Source: an uncultured Spirochaetales bacterium
GTDB taxonomy: Bacteria > Spirochaetota > Spirochaetia > Sphaerochaetales > Sphaerochaetaceae
Assembly: GCA_949293595.1 (NCBI GenBank)
Contig: CASFDW010000002.1
Location: 62,001 to 126,000 of the forward strand
Length of the DNA stretch: 64,000 nucleotides
Direction of reading: 5' to 3'
Shown: one piece after another, positions 34,872-43,508 of the stretch
Layout: the number at the start of each line of letters is the position of its first letter
How positions within the stretch are numbered: the first letter of the stretch is position 1
Made by a program: the position numbers and the translations under genes
Notes under the pieces: model-generated
What the model was told of the DNA's origin: nothing
Seen by the model: only the letters and a program-made list of their open reading frames with translations
Databases searched by the model: none

Positions 34872-34935
34872 AAATAAGGGACATCCTTAATATTTATTTC
34901 ATGGGGTAGTATGGTGAACCGGATGTCCCTTATTT
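34872..34935 (-). terminator. Long-stem terminator between the copper ATPase and the DprA-like gene
   Basis: AAATAAGGGACATCC (34872-34886) and GGATGTCCCTTATTT (34921-34935) pair perfectly over 15 bp with a 34-base loop. Read on the minus strand, the stem is followed by a run of seven T, as needed to end copper-ATPase transcription. The big loop and perfect arms are also compatible with a small mobile remnant (MITE-like). Confidence 0.6.
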
Positions 34936-35012
34936 ATGATCATACTTTATCACCTAAAAGGAAAAGCATGGTGAAGATTGCGTGTGTTTTTTCTGAAAAA
35001 AACATATACCTG

Positions 35013-36893
35013 TCATTTTCTGCTTTTCCAGGATAGAAGAAGCGCCGAATCGGCTATCACGAACACGGAGCCTGCATTATGCACCAGAGCCCCCGAAACG
35101 GGATCCAGGATTCCCGTTATTGCCAGTACGATTGCAAGAAAGTTCAGGGCCATGGAGAATGTCAGGTTCATGCGTATGGTCGTCATCATACGTCTGGAGA
35201 GCATCAGCAGATGAGGCAGCCGGCCGATCTTGTCGTCGACAAGCGCGATGTCAGCCGCCTCTATCGCAATATCGCTTCCGATTCCGCCCATGGCAATTCC
35301 TACGTCGGCTTTTTTTAGCGCAGGTGCGTCATTTATCCCGTCCCCTATCATGCAGACCCGCCTCCCTTCCTTCTGGCAGCCGTCGATCCATAGCAGCTTG
35401 TCCTCGGGAAGACATGACGAGCGGACTTCCGTGATGCCGACCTGGGAGGCTACGGATGCCGCCACACGTCCGTTGTCCCCGGTGAGCAGCACCGGCTCCA
35501 CACCGAGCCTGCGGATCGAATCGACCATGCTACCGGCATCACTTCGGAGCGTGTCGGAAAGCACAAGGAACCCGAGGTAAGCCCCATCTGCGGCCACATT
35601 GATGATGGCGGAACCGGAAAGGGCTTCCTTTTCCGCTTCCTCCCCAATCCATTTTGGGACCACGAGGCCGCAGGACTCCATGAGCTTCATGTTGCCGGCG
35701 ACAACGGATCTTCCTTTGACGTCCGCCGTCACCCCCATTCCCAAAAGCATCTTGAAATTGGAGGCATCCCCAAGGGGCCCGGAGCCATGCTGTTTGTATG
35801 ACCTTGTCACGGCCTTTGCCATCGGATGCTCGGAAAGTGATTCGGCCGAAGCGGCAAGAAAGAACAGCAAATCCCCGGCCCCATCCTCAACAGGAACGAC
35901 CTTTTCAACCGTCAGATCCCCCTTCGTTAGGGTTCCGGTCTTGTCAAAGGCAATCCTTTCCACATAGGAAAGACGCTCGAGAGCATCCCCCTGCCGTACG
36001 AGGAAGCCATGTTTCGTCGCATTTCCTATCGCGGCCATTATCGCCGTAGGGGTTGCAAGTACAAGGGCGCAGGGACAGAACACCACAAGGATTGTTACGG
36101 ATCTGATGATCTCATGGGTGATTATCCAGGTCAGGAATGCGGCGGACAGCGCCGCCACGACCACCCATGTCGCCCACCTGTCGGCCAAACCGACAATCTT
36201 GGCCTTCGAGGCATCGGCAGACCGGACCAGGCGTATCATGCGCTGTATCGAGCTGTCCTCACCCACCTTTGAGGCCCTCATGTCGAAAGGGCCGTAATAG
36301 TTCACGCTTCCGCTGGAAACCTCATCTCCGACCATCTTGTCGACAGGCATCGACTCACCTGTCATAACAGCCTCGTTGACCGATGTTCCTCCGTTTATGA
36401 CAATCCCGTCCACGGGGACAGTCTCCCCAGCAAGGACCCTTACGACATCCCCAACCTTCACATCCTTTGCAGGGATCACGGACTCACGGCCGCAGGCTAT
36501 GACACGAGCCGTCTGAGGATCCAAGCGCACAAGCTTCTCGATACCGGCCCGGGCCCTTGCCACCGTAAGTTCCTCAAGCAGGCTCCCCAGTTGCATTATG
36601 AAGGCAACCTCTCCGGCCGCAAACGTCTCACCTATGATCAGGGAGGCGATAAGCGCAATGGACACCAGCACGTCCGCCTTGATGTCGAACCTTGTCGTAA
36701 GGCCTATGACGGCCTCCAGTATTATCGGAACACCGCATAACACCACAGCCACCCAGGCCAAGTCGAATCCTCCGGGAAACACCTTTAAAATACTGAGCAG
36801 CAAAGACAAACCAGAAACGGATAGAAGAACGGCATCCTTCCTTATCCCGCCCTTCTCCAACAAGCATTCAAGCCTTTCCATGAATCCACGCAT
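35013..36893 (-). CDS. Heavy-metal P1B-type ATPase, probable Cu(I) exporter without N-terminal metal-binding domain
   Basis: 626 residues. Membrane metal site CPC at 273-275 (VVFCPCALVLATP), TGES at 178-181, phosphorylated D317 in DKTGTLT, SEHPMAKAV, and GDGINDAPALKKADVG near the end. The usual heavy-metal-associated domain with CxxC is absent at the N terminus, so cargo must come directly or from a separate chaperone. The gene follows a csoR-type repressor gene, and its own promoter carries a CsoR-like operator, pointing to copper(I), although zinc or cadmium cannot be excluded from the CPC motif alone. It would pump metal out across the inner membrane. Confidence 0.87.
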   Translation of the reverse strand: MRGFMERLECLLEKGGIRKDAVLLSVSGLSLLLSILKVFPGGFDLAWVAVVLCGVPIILEAVIGLTTRFDIKADVLVSIALIASLIIGETFAAGEVAFIMQLGSLLEELTVARARAGIEKLVRLDPQTARVIACGRESVIPAKDVKVGDVVRVLAGETVPVDGIVINGGTSVNEAVMTGESMPVDKMVGDEVSSGSVNYYGPFDMRASKVGEDSSIQRMIRLVRSADASKAKIVGLADRWATWVVVAALSAAFLTWIITHEIIRSVTILVVFCPCALVLATPTAIMAAIGNATKHGFLVRQGDALERLSYVERIAFDKTGTLTKGDLTVEKVVPVEDGAGDLLFFLAASAESLSEHPMAKAVTRSYKQHGSGPLGDASNFKMLLGMGVTADVKGRSVVAGNMKLMESCGLVVPKWIGEEAEKEALSGSAIINVAADGAYLGFLVLSDTLRSDAGSMVDSIRRLGVEPVLLTGDNGRVAASVASQVGITEVRSSCLPEDKLLWIDGCQKEGRRVCMIGDGINDAPALKKADVGIAMGGIGSDIAIEAADIALVDDKIGRLPHLLMLSRRMMTTIRMNLTFSMALNFLAIVLAITGILDPVSGALVHNAGSVFVIADSALLLSWKSRK

Positions 36894-36921
36894 GTGATGA
36901 AATCCCCTTGATGTTGTCTAT

Positions 36922-36950
36922 ATTATACCTATAGGGGGTATGGGTTTCAA
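36922..36950 (-). promoter_or_regulatory. Copper ATPase promoter with CsoR-type operator in its spacer
   Basis: On the minus strand: TTGAAA (36950-36945), exactly 17 bases, TATAAT (36927-36922). The spacer and the first bases of the -10 hold ATACC-N4-(G)GGGGTAT at 36925-36941 (plus-strand view), a G-tract pseudopalindrome like known CsoR sites. ATGGGTT/AACCCAT (36940-36955) forms a second 7-bp inverted repeat over the -35. Repressor binding would block polymerase directly. Confidence 0.7.
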
Positions 36951-36962
36951 CCCATGAAGCAA

Positions 36963-37238
36963 TCATTTCAGATTTGCAAAACGCTCGACAGCCTTTGTGA
37001 AGCTTTCTATCGTCTTTTCCGCATCACCATGCTCTATGCCGTCACGCACACAATGCTGGATGTGTCCCTCGAGAACAATCTGACCGCATTTATGGAGGGC
37101 CGACTTGGCTGCGTTTATCTGAAGAAGCACGTCTTCGCATGGGACGTCCTCGTCCACCATCCTGTCGATGGCCTGAACCTGTCCGATGATCTTCTTAAGC
37201 CTTCTGTGAAGGTTTTCCGCGTCCATGCACTGTCTCAT
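36963..37238 (-). CDS. csoR: CsoR-family copper-sensing repressor
   Basis: 91 residues, all-helical, with the Cu(I) ligand set of CsoR in exact spacing: C34 (DVPCEDV), H59 and C63 (EGHIQHC), compared with C36-H61-C65 in the Mycobacterium protein. The family releases DNA on binding Cu(I). The copper ATPase gene lies 69 bases downstream behind a promoter with a matching operator. Upstream, TTGAGC-17-TATTGT is a possible csoR promoter and AGGAGGG the ribosome site. FrmR- or RcnR-type functions are less likely because the C-H-C set is complete. Confidence 0.87.
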   Translation of the reverse strand: MRQCMDAENLHRRLKKIIGQVQAIDRMVDEDVPCEDVLLQINAAKSALHKCGQIVLEGHIQHCVRDGIEHGDAEKTIESFTKAVERFANLK

Positions 37239-37330
37239 GAAGCCCTCCTCGCGATATCACAAAAAAACAATAACATTACTGTCGGACAAGCTCAATACAT
37301 AATTCCGGATATCACAGAGCCTCCATTTGA

Positions 37331-37357
37331 TAAAAAAAATTCCCCGAGACGGGGAAT
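37331..37357 (-). terminator. Terminator of the DUF3798 ABC importer operon
   Basis: On the minus strand: ATTCCCCG (37357-37350), loop TCT, CGGGGAAT, then a run of eight T. It lies 57 bases past the stop of the last operon gene and before csoR. Confidence 0.9.
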
Positions 37358-37366
37358 CAAAAGCCG

Positions 37367-37408
37367 TTGCATCCTTCCAGCCTATCCAAAAGGCAGGCAA
37401 GGATGCAA
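37367..37408 (-). other. Stable hairpin in the 3' untranslated region of the importer operon
   Basis: TTGCATCCTT (37367-37376) pairs perfectly with AAGGATGCAA (37399-37408), with a second nested GCCT/AGGC stem inside. It begins 6 bases after the stop of the small membrane-protein gene and precedes the terminator by 9 bases, so the mRNA ends in two hairpins. It may protect the 3' end or be processed into a small RNA; neither is shown. Confidence 0.6.
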
Positions 37409-37414
37409 GCATGT

Positions 37415-37882
37415 TCAGAAATCTGAAAAGGCCGCAGTCTCATCGGTAACGATCTCTTCGCTTGCACCGGTATCGACGGAGACCGCAAGGCTCTCGAAGT
37501 GTGTAAGCCACTCCTCCTGCGGTGCGTCCTGGTTTGCCACGAGATACGGGACCGATAGAAGCATCATGTTCTCATCAAGTGGCACGTCGAGCTTTTTCTC
37601 GAAGGACACCTCGTTCCAGCTGTCGTCGACATATGTGATCTTCAGCGTATGGCTCTGTCCGGTGACAACGAACTGGTCCCTCATGCGGCTGTAGAGCACC
37701 ATCTCGGGTTGGTTGTCGATCTGGACGTAAACCTCGTCGAGCGCCTTGAGGTCCCCGCTCTTGTTGTTGTCTATTAGGATCGTATGCTGCTTTCCTATGA
37801 AGAACATCCATACTCCGATCAGGATGACGACGACGATTGCCGCTATCCTGATATAAAAGGATCTGTTGATACTGATCTTCAT
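37415..37882 (-). CDS. Small single-pass membrane protein of the importer operon (DUF6672-like)
   Basis: 155 residues from ATG 37882, seven bases after AGGAGG; an upstream in-frame TTG is not needed. One N-terminal membrane helix (FYIRIAAIVVVILIGVWMFF) is followed by the segment HTILIDNN and a soluble, beta-rich extracytoplasmic domain of about 110 residues. I recall such proteins as DUF6672, found next to the same ABC transporter type in spirochaetes and Clostridia; their role is unknown. It overlaps nothing but starts 2 bases after the upstream permease stop, so it is clearly part of the operon. Confidence 0.7.
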   Translation of the reverse strand: MKISINRSFYIRIAAIVVVILIGVWMFFIGKQHTILIDNNKSGDLKALDEVYVQIDNQPEMVLYSRMRDQFVVTGQSHTLKITYVDDSWNEVSFEKKLDVPLDENMMLLSVPYLVANQDAPQEEWLTHFESLAVSVDTGASEEIVTDETAAFSDF

Positions 37883-37884
37883 AC

Positions 37885-38970
37885 TCAAGCCTCCTGTTCC
37901 AGGGCAAGCCTTGCGGCCCTTCTCCTACGTACTTCGTAAAGCACGAGGGACACTGTGATGACTCCGTAGCTGACGAACACCCTGAAGTACTCGCCGAGCT
38001 GGGCCTGACCTATCAGGTTCCTTCCCACCATAGGCGCGATCGCGAACATCAGATGGAAGAGAATGATGCCGAGGAACACGTTGCGGATGTTTGCCTTGTC
38101 GACGGAGGCTCCTCCGACCAGAAGCGCCGCAATTGAGAACATGCCGATCTGGGAGTGGCTGTTGTACGTGTTGAGCGTCCCGATGTTCTGCAGATAGATG
38201 ATCATGCCATAACCTGCGAACACGGTCGAAAGCACGATCGAGATCACCCTTGTGCGTTCAACCTTGACACCGGACTCCCTCGCAACCTCCATATCCTGAC
38301 CTACGGCCCTCATGTCCTGTCCGAGCTTCGACTTCTTGAACCAGAGGATGAACAGGCAGAAGAATGCGACGATGATGAATGTCGCTATCGGTATGGGAAC
38401 CCCGAAGAAAGAGAACGTGAGGAGGTTGTCCAGGCTTTTTCTCATCGAAATGAGGTTGACCGTGTTCCTGACACCATATCCTCTCGGAAGGATGAGGGCG
38501 CTGCTCACGATCGGGATGACGGATCCCATGAGATAAAGCACCACGAGCTGGTAGACACCGTTCATGAAGAATCCGATTATGTACGAGGTGACCATCTCCC
38601 TTCCCTTCGCCTTGTTGAGGATTGTGCCACAGAGATAGCCGAGAATCACCGAAATCGGTGTGGAAATGATCGCGGCAAGCACCATGCCGGGGATTCCCAC
38701 GACATTCCAGTCGGAAACGAATATGAGTCCGATCTGTCCTGCCATGGCTCCGAGGGTCATGCCGAAGTTCAATCCCATCCCCGCCATGATCGGAATCAGG
38801 AGGGACAAAACAAGGAATGCGTTCCTGCTGAGGCGGGTGACCACCTCGTTGAGTATATATGTGCCACTGTATCCTGAGAACGGAATGCTGACGGCACAGA
38901 TAAGGACGAAGAGGATTGTGACAAGGTTGTTCATCACAAGTTCCTTCGGTCTCATGTTCAGACTTTTCAT
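37885..38970 (-). CDS. ABC importer permease, BPD_transp_2 type (second)
   Basis: 361 residues from ATG 38970 with AGGAGG upstream; the longer open frame to 39393 is the shadow of the first permease. It has about nine membrane helices (ILFVLICAVSIPF, FLVLSLLIPIMAGMGLNFG, VLAAIISTPISVILGYLCG and others) and the ALLVGGASVDKANIRNVFLG motif of BPD_transp_2 permeases, which serve ribose, branched amino-acid and nucleoside importers. Overlaps the first permease stop by 4 bases (ATGA). With that permease it should form a heterodimeric channel. Confidence 0.88.
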   Translation of the reverse strand: MKSLNMRPKELVMNNLVTILFVLICAVSIPFSGYSGTYILNEVVTRLSRNAFLVLSLLIPIMAGMGLNFGMTLGAMAGQIGLIFVSDWNVVGIPGMVLAAIISTPISVILGYLCGTILNKAKGREMVTSYIIGFFMNGVYQLVVLYLMGSVIPIVSSALILPRGYGVRNTVNLISMRKSLDNLLTFSFFGVPIPIATFIIVAFFCLFILWFKKSKLGQDMRAVGQDMEVARESGVKVERTRVISIVLSTVFAGYGMIIYLQNIGTLNTYNSHSQIGMFSIAALLVGGASVDKANIRNVFLGIILFHLMFAIAPMVGRNLIGQAQLGEYFRVFVSYGVITVSLVLYEVRRRRAARLALEQEA

Positions 38971-40016
38971 CTTGCCACCTCCTGCTTTCTTGTGAGCGCG
39001 TAGAGGATCATGCCGTTGGAGACTATGATTCTTATAACCTCGGATACGTCGGTCTGGATAAGACCGTTCATGACGCTCGGTGTCATCGTGAGGATTCCTT
39101 GGAAAAGGAAGGTTCCGATGACGACATTGGCGATCGAGGCCTTGTTCACGGTCGCACCTCCGAGCAATATCGCGGAGACGGCCGGCATGGCCATGTTGAA
39201 CGGGCTCATATAAAGCTGGATGAAGCCGAAGGACTGCTCGTAAACAAGGATGCCGACGGCTCCGAGCCATGTTGAAAGGACAACCGAGAGCATCCTCATC
39301 CTGTCTACGTTTACTCCGCTGGCGGTCGCAAACACAGGATTGGATCCGACGGCGGTCATCGCCGTTCCCGTCTTCGTCCTGAGGAAAAGCCACACAAGGA
39401 AGGCGAGGAAGGCGAAGAAAAGGAACATGCCCACCGGTATCTCAAGACGTCCGAGCCTTATCGCAAGGAAATCCTGAAGCACGTGGTAGTAGTACCCGTC
39501 GAGGGAGATCGTGGTCCTGAGCCCCTGCCCCGCATATCCCCAGACCATCGCAGGGTTGTCATAGGGCAAAAGGAGCCACATGATGCACATGAAGGCTACA
39601 GAGGAGAACCCGACATAGGTTGCGATCATCATCTCTCCTCCCTTGACCTTGTTCAGAAGAACTCCGTATCCCCAGCCGAGAACGATCGCAAACGGGGTGC
39701 AGAGCAGGATGGCCATGAAGAACGAGGCAGGACCGGCTATGTTGAGCTCAAGGCTCAGCGTGGCTCCAAGAAGCCCTGAAATGATCCCAAGCGGAAGGCC
39801 GAAATTCAGGCCGCATCCGGAATGGATCATCGGGACCATGGCCAATACGAGCACCGCATTCATTCCGAACCTGTTGAACGTATCGGTGAGGCCGGTCAGG
39901 ATATTGATACCCGCAAACGGAGATATTATGAACAAAAAGACCAAAAAGAGACCTATGATGATCCTAGGTAATCCGAAGGCCTTCACAAACGAATCCAATC
40001 TTTCCTTCAAATTCAT
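38967..40016 (-). CDS. ABC importer permease, BPD_transp_2 type (first)
   Basis: 349 residues with about nine membrane helices (IIIGLFLVFLFIISPFAG, VLVLAMVPMIHSGCGLNFG, FFMAILLCTPFAIVLGWGYG) and AILLGGATVNKASIANVVIG. It is clearly a paralogue of the next permease, sharing the same GLNFG and LLGGA-VxKA motifs. The ATG overlaps the ATPase stop (ATGA). The substrate cannot be read from the permeases. Confidence 0.88.
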   Translation of the reverse strand: MNLKERLDSFVKAFGLPRIIIGLFLVFLFIISPFAGINILTGLTDTFNRFGMNAVLVLAMVPMIHSGCGLNFGLPLGIISGLLGATLSLELNIAGPASFFMAILLCTPFAIVLGWGYGVLLNKVKGGEMMIATYVGFSSVAFMCIMWLLLPYDNPAMVWGYAGQGLRTTISLDGYYYHVLQDFLAIRLGRLEIPVGMFLFFAFLAFLVWLFLRTKTGTAMTAVGSNPVFATASGVNVDRMRMLSVVLSTWLGAVGILVYEQSFGFIQLYMSPFNMAMPAVSAILLGGATVNKASIANVVIGTFLFQGILTMTPSVMNGLIQTDVSEVIRIIVSNGMILYALTRKQEVAR

Positions 40017-41635
40017 TTTCCGCCTCCTTTCTTTACATCGCCGACCATCAGCAGACCGAATTCCTCGCTCGGGGTGGATGCGTCGAGGATGCCGTTTATC
40101 ATGCCGTCCTGGACGATTGCGATGCGGTCGCAGATGCTTCTGAGCTCCTCGAGCTCCGAGGACACCATGACGATGGTGGTTCCGAATTGCTCGTTGTAGT
40201 TTCTGAGAGCCTTCAGGACAAGGGCTTTTGCACCGATGTCGATGCCGCGCGTGGGCTCGCTCACGAAAAGGAGTTTCGGCTCAAGGGCGAACGCCTTGGC
40301 CAGACATACCTTCTGCTGGTTTCCGCCGGAAAGCTCCTTGGCCTTCTGCCGTGAGGACGTGCACCTTATCTCGAGCTGTGCGATATAATCCTCGGTGACC
40401 TTCTTGATCGCCTCGTTGTCGCGGAACTTAACAAATCCGATCTTCTTCAGGAACTTGTTCTGAATCTGCATTGCGGAGAACGCAATGTTCCATTCCAAGG
40501 ACTCATCGAGAAGAAGTCCGACACCTCTCCTGTCCTCGCTGACAAAAGCCATGGAAGCATCAAGAGGAACACGCGGGGCATTGAGCTTGACGGCCGCACC
40601 GTCGAATTCAACCTCGCCCTTCGCCCCATAAAGCCCCATTATGCCATTGGGTATTCCTATCTTGCCCTGTCCGGCAAGGCCTCCGATTCCGAAGATCTCC
40701 CCTTTCTTTACAGTGAAGCTGACATCCTTGACCATCTCTCCAGGCATGTTGACCTTGAGATGGGACACCTTGAGGATGTCCTTGTCCTCACGCACATCCT
40801 TGCCTCTTTCGATCCTCTCGGTCGAAACGGTACGTCCGACCATCCACGAGGCGATTTTGGCGACATCGGCATCCTTTGCGTCCACCTGCTTGATTATGAG
40901 TCCGTCCCTCATGACCATGATCGAGTCGCAGACATCGATTATCTCATGCAGGCGGTGGGAGATGAATATGATTGCTATACCCGCTTTGCTGAGCATCTTC
41001 ATGGCCTTCAACAGGGCTTCGGCTTCATGCTCGGACAACACAGCCGTCGGCTCGTCGAGCACAAGAAGCCGTATTCCGCTCTCACCGGCCTTGCCGTCAT
41101 CCTCCTTGCTCAGCTCGCGTGCTATTTCCGTGAACTGCTTATGTCCGACGGGAAGATCCTTTATGTATTTGTTCTCGTCAAGTGAGACACCGAGCTTCTC
41201 TATGGCCTTGAGAGCCCTTCTCTGAAGCTCCTTCCTGTCGATTGTATTGAGTCTCTTTCCAAAAAGCTCGCTGACAACACTGTATTTCTCAGGCTCGCGA
41301 TTGAAAAGGATGTTTTCTGCTACTGTGAATTCCGGCAGGAGCGAAAATTCCTGATGGACCATTCCTATGCCGGCCTTGAGCGCATCTTCGGAGGATTTGA
41401 ACACGACCTTCTCACCGTCGATAAGGATATCGCCTCCGTAGCCGCCCGTGGCATGGATCTCCTCCATACCGAACAATATCTTCATCAGCGTGGATTTTCC
41501 CGCACCGTTTTCACCTACAAGCCCGAGTATCTCGCCGGGATAAAGCGTGAAATTGATGTCTGAAAGGACCTGGTTCCCGAAAAAGTCCTTGCTGATGCCC
41601 TTCATTTCCAGAAGTGGCAATCCTTTGTTTTCCAT
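40013..41635 (-). CDS. ABC importer ATPase with two nucleotide-binding domains
   Basis: 540 residues from ATG 41635, preceded by AGGA; the upstream in-frame ATG at 41683 lies beyond it and has no ribosome site. The first domain has a normal Walker A (GENGAGKST), the Q-loop region GMVHQEFSLLPEF and LLVLDEPTAVLS; the second has the degenerate P-loop GLAGQGKIG typical of RbsA/MglA-type proteins and a good signature LSGGNQQKV with FVSEPTRGID. Such fused ATPases drive carbohydrate or nucleoside uptake with BPD_transp_2 permeases, present just downstream. Confidence 0.9.
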   Translation of the reverse strand: MENKGLPLLEMKGISKDFFGNQVLSDINFTLYPGEILGLVGENGAGKSTLMKILFGMEEIHATGGYGGDILIDGEKVVFKSSEDALKAGIGMVHQEFSLLPEFTVAENILFNREPEKYSVVSELFGKRLNTIDRKELQRRALKAIEKLGVSLDENKYIKDLPVGHKQFTEIARELSKEDDGKAGESGIRLLVLDEPTAVLSEHEAEALLKAMKMLSKAGIAIIFISHRLHEIIDVCDSIMVMRDGLIIKQVDAKDADVAKIASWMVGRTVSTERIERGKDVREDKDILKVSHLKVNMPGEMVKDVSFTVKKGEIFGIGGLAGQGKIGIPNGIMGLYGAKGEVEFDGAAVKLNAPRVPLDASMAFVSEDRRGVGLLLDESLEWNIAFSAMQIQNKFLKKIGFVKFRDNEAIKKVTEDYIAQLEIRCTSSRQKAKELSGGNQQKVCLAKAFALEPKLLFVSEPTRGIDIGAKALVLKALRNYNEQFGTTIVMVSSELEELRSICDRIAIVQDGMINGILDASTPSEEFGLLMVGDVKKGGGK

Positions 41636-41672
41636 TATTTTTCCTACGTTAATAAAGTTTAAAGGCAAACAC

Positions 41673-41694
41673 AGGGGAGGCATCCACCTCCCCT
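41673..41694. other. Intercistronic hairpin between binding-protein and ATPase genes
   Basis: AGGGGAGG (41673-41680), six-base loop, CCTCCCCT (41687-41694). On the minus strand it is not followed by a T run, so it should not stop transcription fully. Hairpins at this place usually stabilise the binding-protein mRNA, which is needed in excess over the ATPase. Confidence 0.65.
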
Positions 41695-41720
41695 AGAAAA
41701 AATTCCGGTTCCGGGAAGAA

Positions 41721-42962
41721 CTACTTGAGCGTGTAGTATTCCTCGGGAATCTCGACCTCGGTAACTCCCATGTAGCCCTTGCCCATGATGTATGTATCCT
41801 GGTACACGAGGAACATGTTCCTGAGAGCAACACCCGTGTCGACGTTCGTATAGTTGGCAGCACCCCACTTGGCGCCCGGAGTATACTTGTTGTAAGCCTT
41901 CATGACATCCGCCCTGTTGAGGAGCTCGCTCTCGCCGTTGATGACGTTGATGGCATGGGTTCCAAGACCTGCGGAAACAGTGTAGCCGTAGCTGTAGGCC
42001 CAGGTTCCGAATCTGCCTGCACCACCCTTCTCGACGACGGAATCCTCAACCTTCTTCAGGATTGCGGGGAAATCTCCGGCTTCGGCGCTGAGGTCGATTC
42101 CGAGAGCTCCAGGATATCCCATGAGCGGTGACGGGAGGTCGGCTTCGATGAAGTAGCCGCCGTACTGCATGAGCTGGCGGAGAAGAGGCTCGGTGTGGGC
42201 GTCGTTCGTGCAGAAGAACGCAGTGTTCTGGCCATACTTCTCAATCCAGGACGGTGTCTGCTCGAGGATGTACTGCTGCGCACCTGCGATTCCTACGTCG
42301 CTGGTCGGGTCCGGAGCGGTCTCCATGACGAAGGACATTCCAAAGGAATCACAGGCAGCCTTCATGATCGCAGCCCTCCTGCTCATCGTCTCCATCGAGA
42401 GATGGCGCGGGAACGAGATGTGCACGAATGTGTCGCATCCGAGGTCATGAGCGGTTTTGATGATGAGGTAGCCACGGCTTACGAAGTCGTTGTTGCAGAC
42501 AAGGTCGGCGACGCTTGCGATCACGCCCGGATCCTCATGGGCCTCACCTGCGATACAGATGATGTCCGGCCTCATCTCCTTGATTCTTCTGAAAGCCTCC
42601 GTGGTTCCAGGAACTGCCTGGTTGACGATAACGGCCTTCATGAGCGGGTCGTCGGCAAGGCCGGCGATGACGGAGATCGTGGTTTCCTGCTCTTCCATGA
42701 AGTTGTCAGGATATGTGAGATGCTGGATCATACCTCCGTCCGCGACTGCCCCGTATTCGGCGATAAGGGCCTCGGCACCACGGAGATCGTCCTCGCTCTG
42801 GCTGACTGTACCGGTCACGATTCCGATATGGAAATTGTTCTTTTCGGGAGCAGCTGTCGTAGCGGCGGCCGATGTTGAAGTCGATGTGGTCTCAGAACTT
42901 CCGCCGGCAAAAGCAAAAGACGCGGCAAGAAGAACACAGAACAAAACCAATGCTTTCTTCAT
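41721..42962 (-). CDS. Periplasmic substrate-binding protein, DUF3798 type
   Basis: 413 residues with a signal peptide (MKKALVLFCVLLAASFAFA), a mature start GGSSETTST followed by a Ser/Thr/Ala-rich linker, and then a periplasmic-binding-protein fold (FHIGIVTGTVSQSEDDL ... GAEALIAEYG). It is the DUF3798 family, whose ligand is not known to me. First gene of a five-gene importer operon: binding protein, ATPase, two permeases, small membrane protein. No lipobox Cys is visible at the cleavage site, so the protein may be soluble in the periplasm. Confidence 0.85.
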   Translation of the reverse strand: MKKALVLFCVLLAASFAFAGGSSETTSTSTSAAATTAAPEKNNFHIGIVTGTVSQSEDDLRGAEALIAEYGAVADGGMIQHLTYPDNFMEEQETTISVIAGLADDPLMKAVIVNQAVPGTTEAFRRIKEMRPDIICIAGEAHEDPGVIASVADLVCNNDFVSRGYLIIKTAHDLGCDTFVHISFPRHLSMETMSRRAAIMKAACDSFGMSFVMETAPDPTSDVGIAGAQQYILEQTPSWIEKYGQNTAFFCTNDAHTEPLLRQLMQYGGYFIEADLPSPLMGYPGALGIDLSAEAGDFPAILKKVEDSVVEKGGAGRFGTWAYSYGYTVSAGLGTHAINVINGESELLNRADVMKAYNKYTPGAKWGAANYTNVDTGVALRNMFLVYQDTYIMGKGYMGVTEVEIPEEYYTLK

Positions 42963-43130
42963 TTAGATTCCTCCTGTTTTTTGAATCTTAAGAGGTATTT
43001 TACTCCAACTTCACAAGTTGTTCTACACATTGATGCAAAATATTGAATTAATATGCATTAAGGATTCGGAAATCATGCAACCGGAACACATTGCAACAAA
43101 GGAGGAAGAATGAACCTTTTTATCCGGTTT

Positions 43131-43508
43131 TCAGGATTTGGCCGGAGGCAGTATCTCGATCCAGTACCCGTCCGGATCGGTTATGAAATAAATGCCCATC
43201 CTTTCATTCTCCATGGCCACACACCCCATGGCACGATGCTTTGCAAGGGAGGCCTCATAATCATCCGTTCGCAATGCAAGATGGAATTCCTCGTCGCCAA
43301 GGTCATACCTGTCCTTGTCGAAATCCCTGAGCCAGGTCAGCTCCAGCCTGTGGGATCCAATCCCGTCCGAAAGGAAACATATGATATACGAGCCGTCTGC
43401 GGCACATTTTCTGGAAACCTCCTGAAGTCCGAGGGCCTCCCTGTAGAACTCCAGACTGCGTTCCAGATCCACGACATTGAAATTGTTATGGTCAAAACTG
43501 AATCTCAT
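43131..43508 (-). CDS. VOC-family glyoxalase I-like protein
   Basis: 125 residues with two beta-alpha-beta-beta-beta units. Candidate metal ligands fit glyoxalase I: H7 (FDHNNFNV), E in HRLELTW, H in EFHLAL and E in YWIEILPP, together with SLEFYREALGL and FITDPDGYWIE. Glyoxalase I isomerises the hemithioacetal of methylglyoxal. The gene overlaps the 3' end of a metallo-hydrolase gene by 17 bases, so the two may work together in detoxification, though the second is not a clear glyoxalase II. Other VOC dioxygenase or resistance roles are possible. Confidence 0.8.
   Translation of the reverse strand: MRFSFDHNNFNVVDLERSLEFYREALGLQEVSRKCAADGSYIICFLSDGIGSHRLELTWLRDFDKDRYDLGDEEFHLALRTDDYEASLAKHRAMGCVAMENERMGIYFITDPDGYWIEILPPAKS

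Noticed and set aside
38971-39393. Extension of the second permease to a 502-residue protein
   Set aside because: The added part is Arg/His/Asp-rich shadow sequence of the first permease; a good ribosome site precedes ATG 38970.
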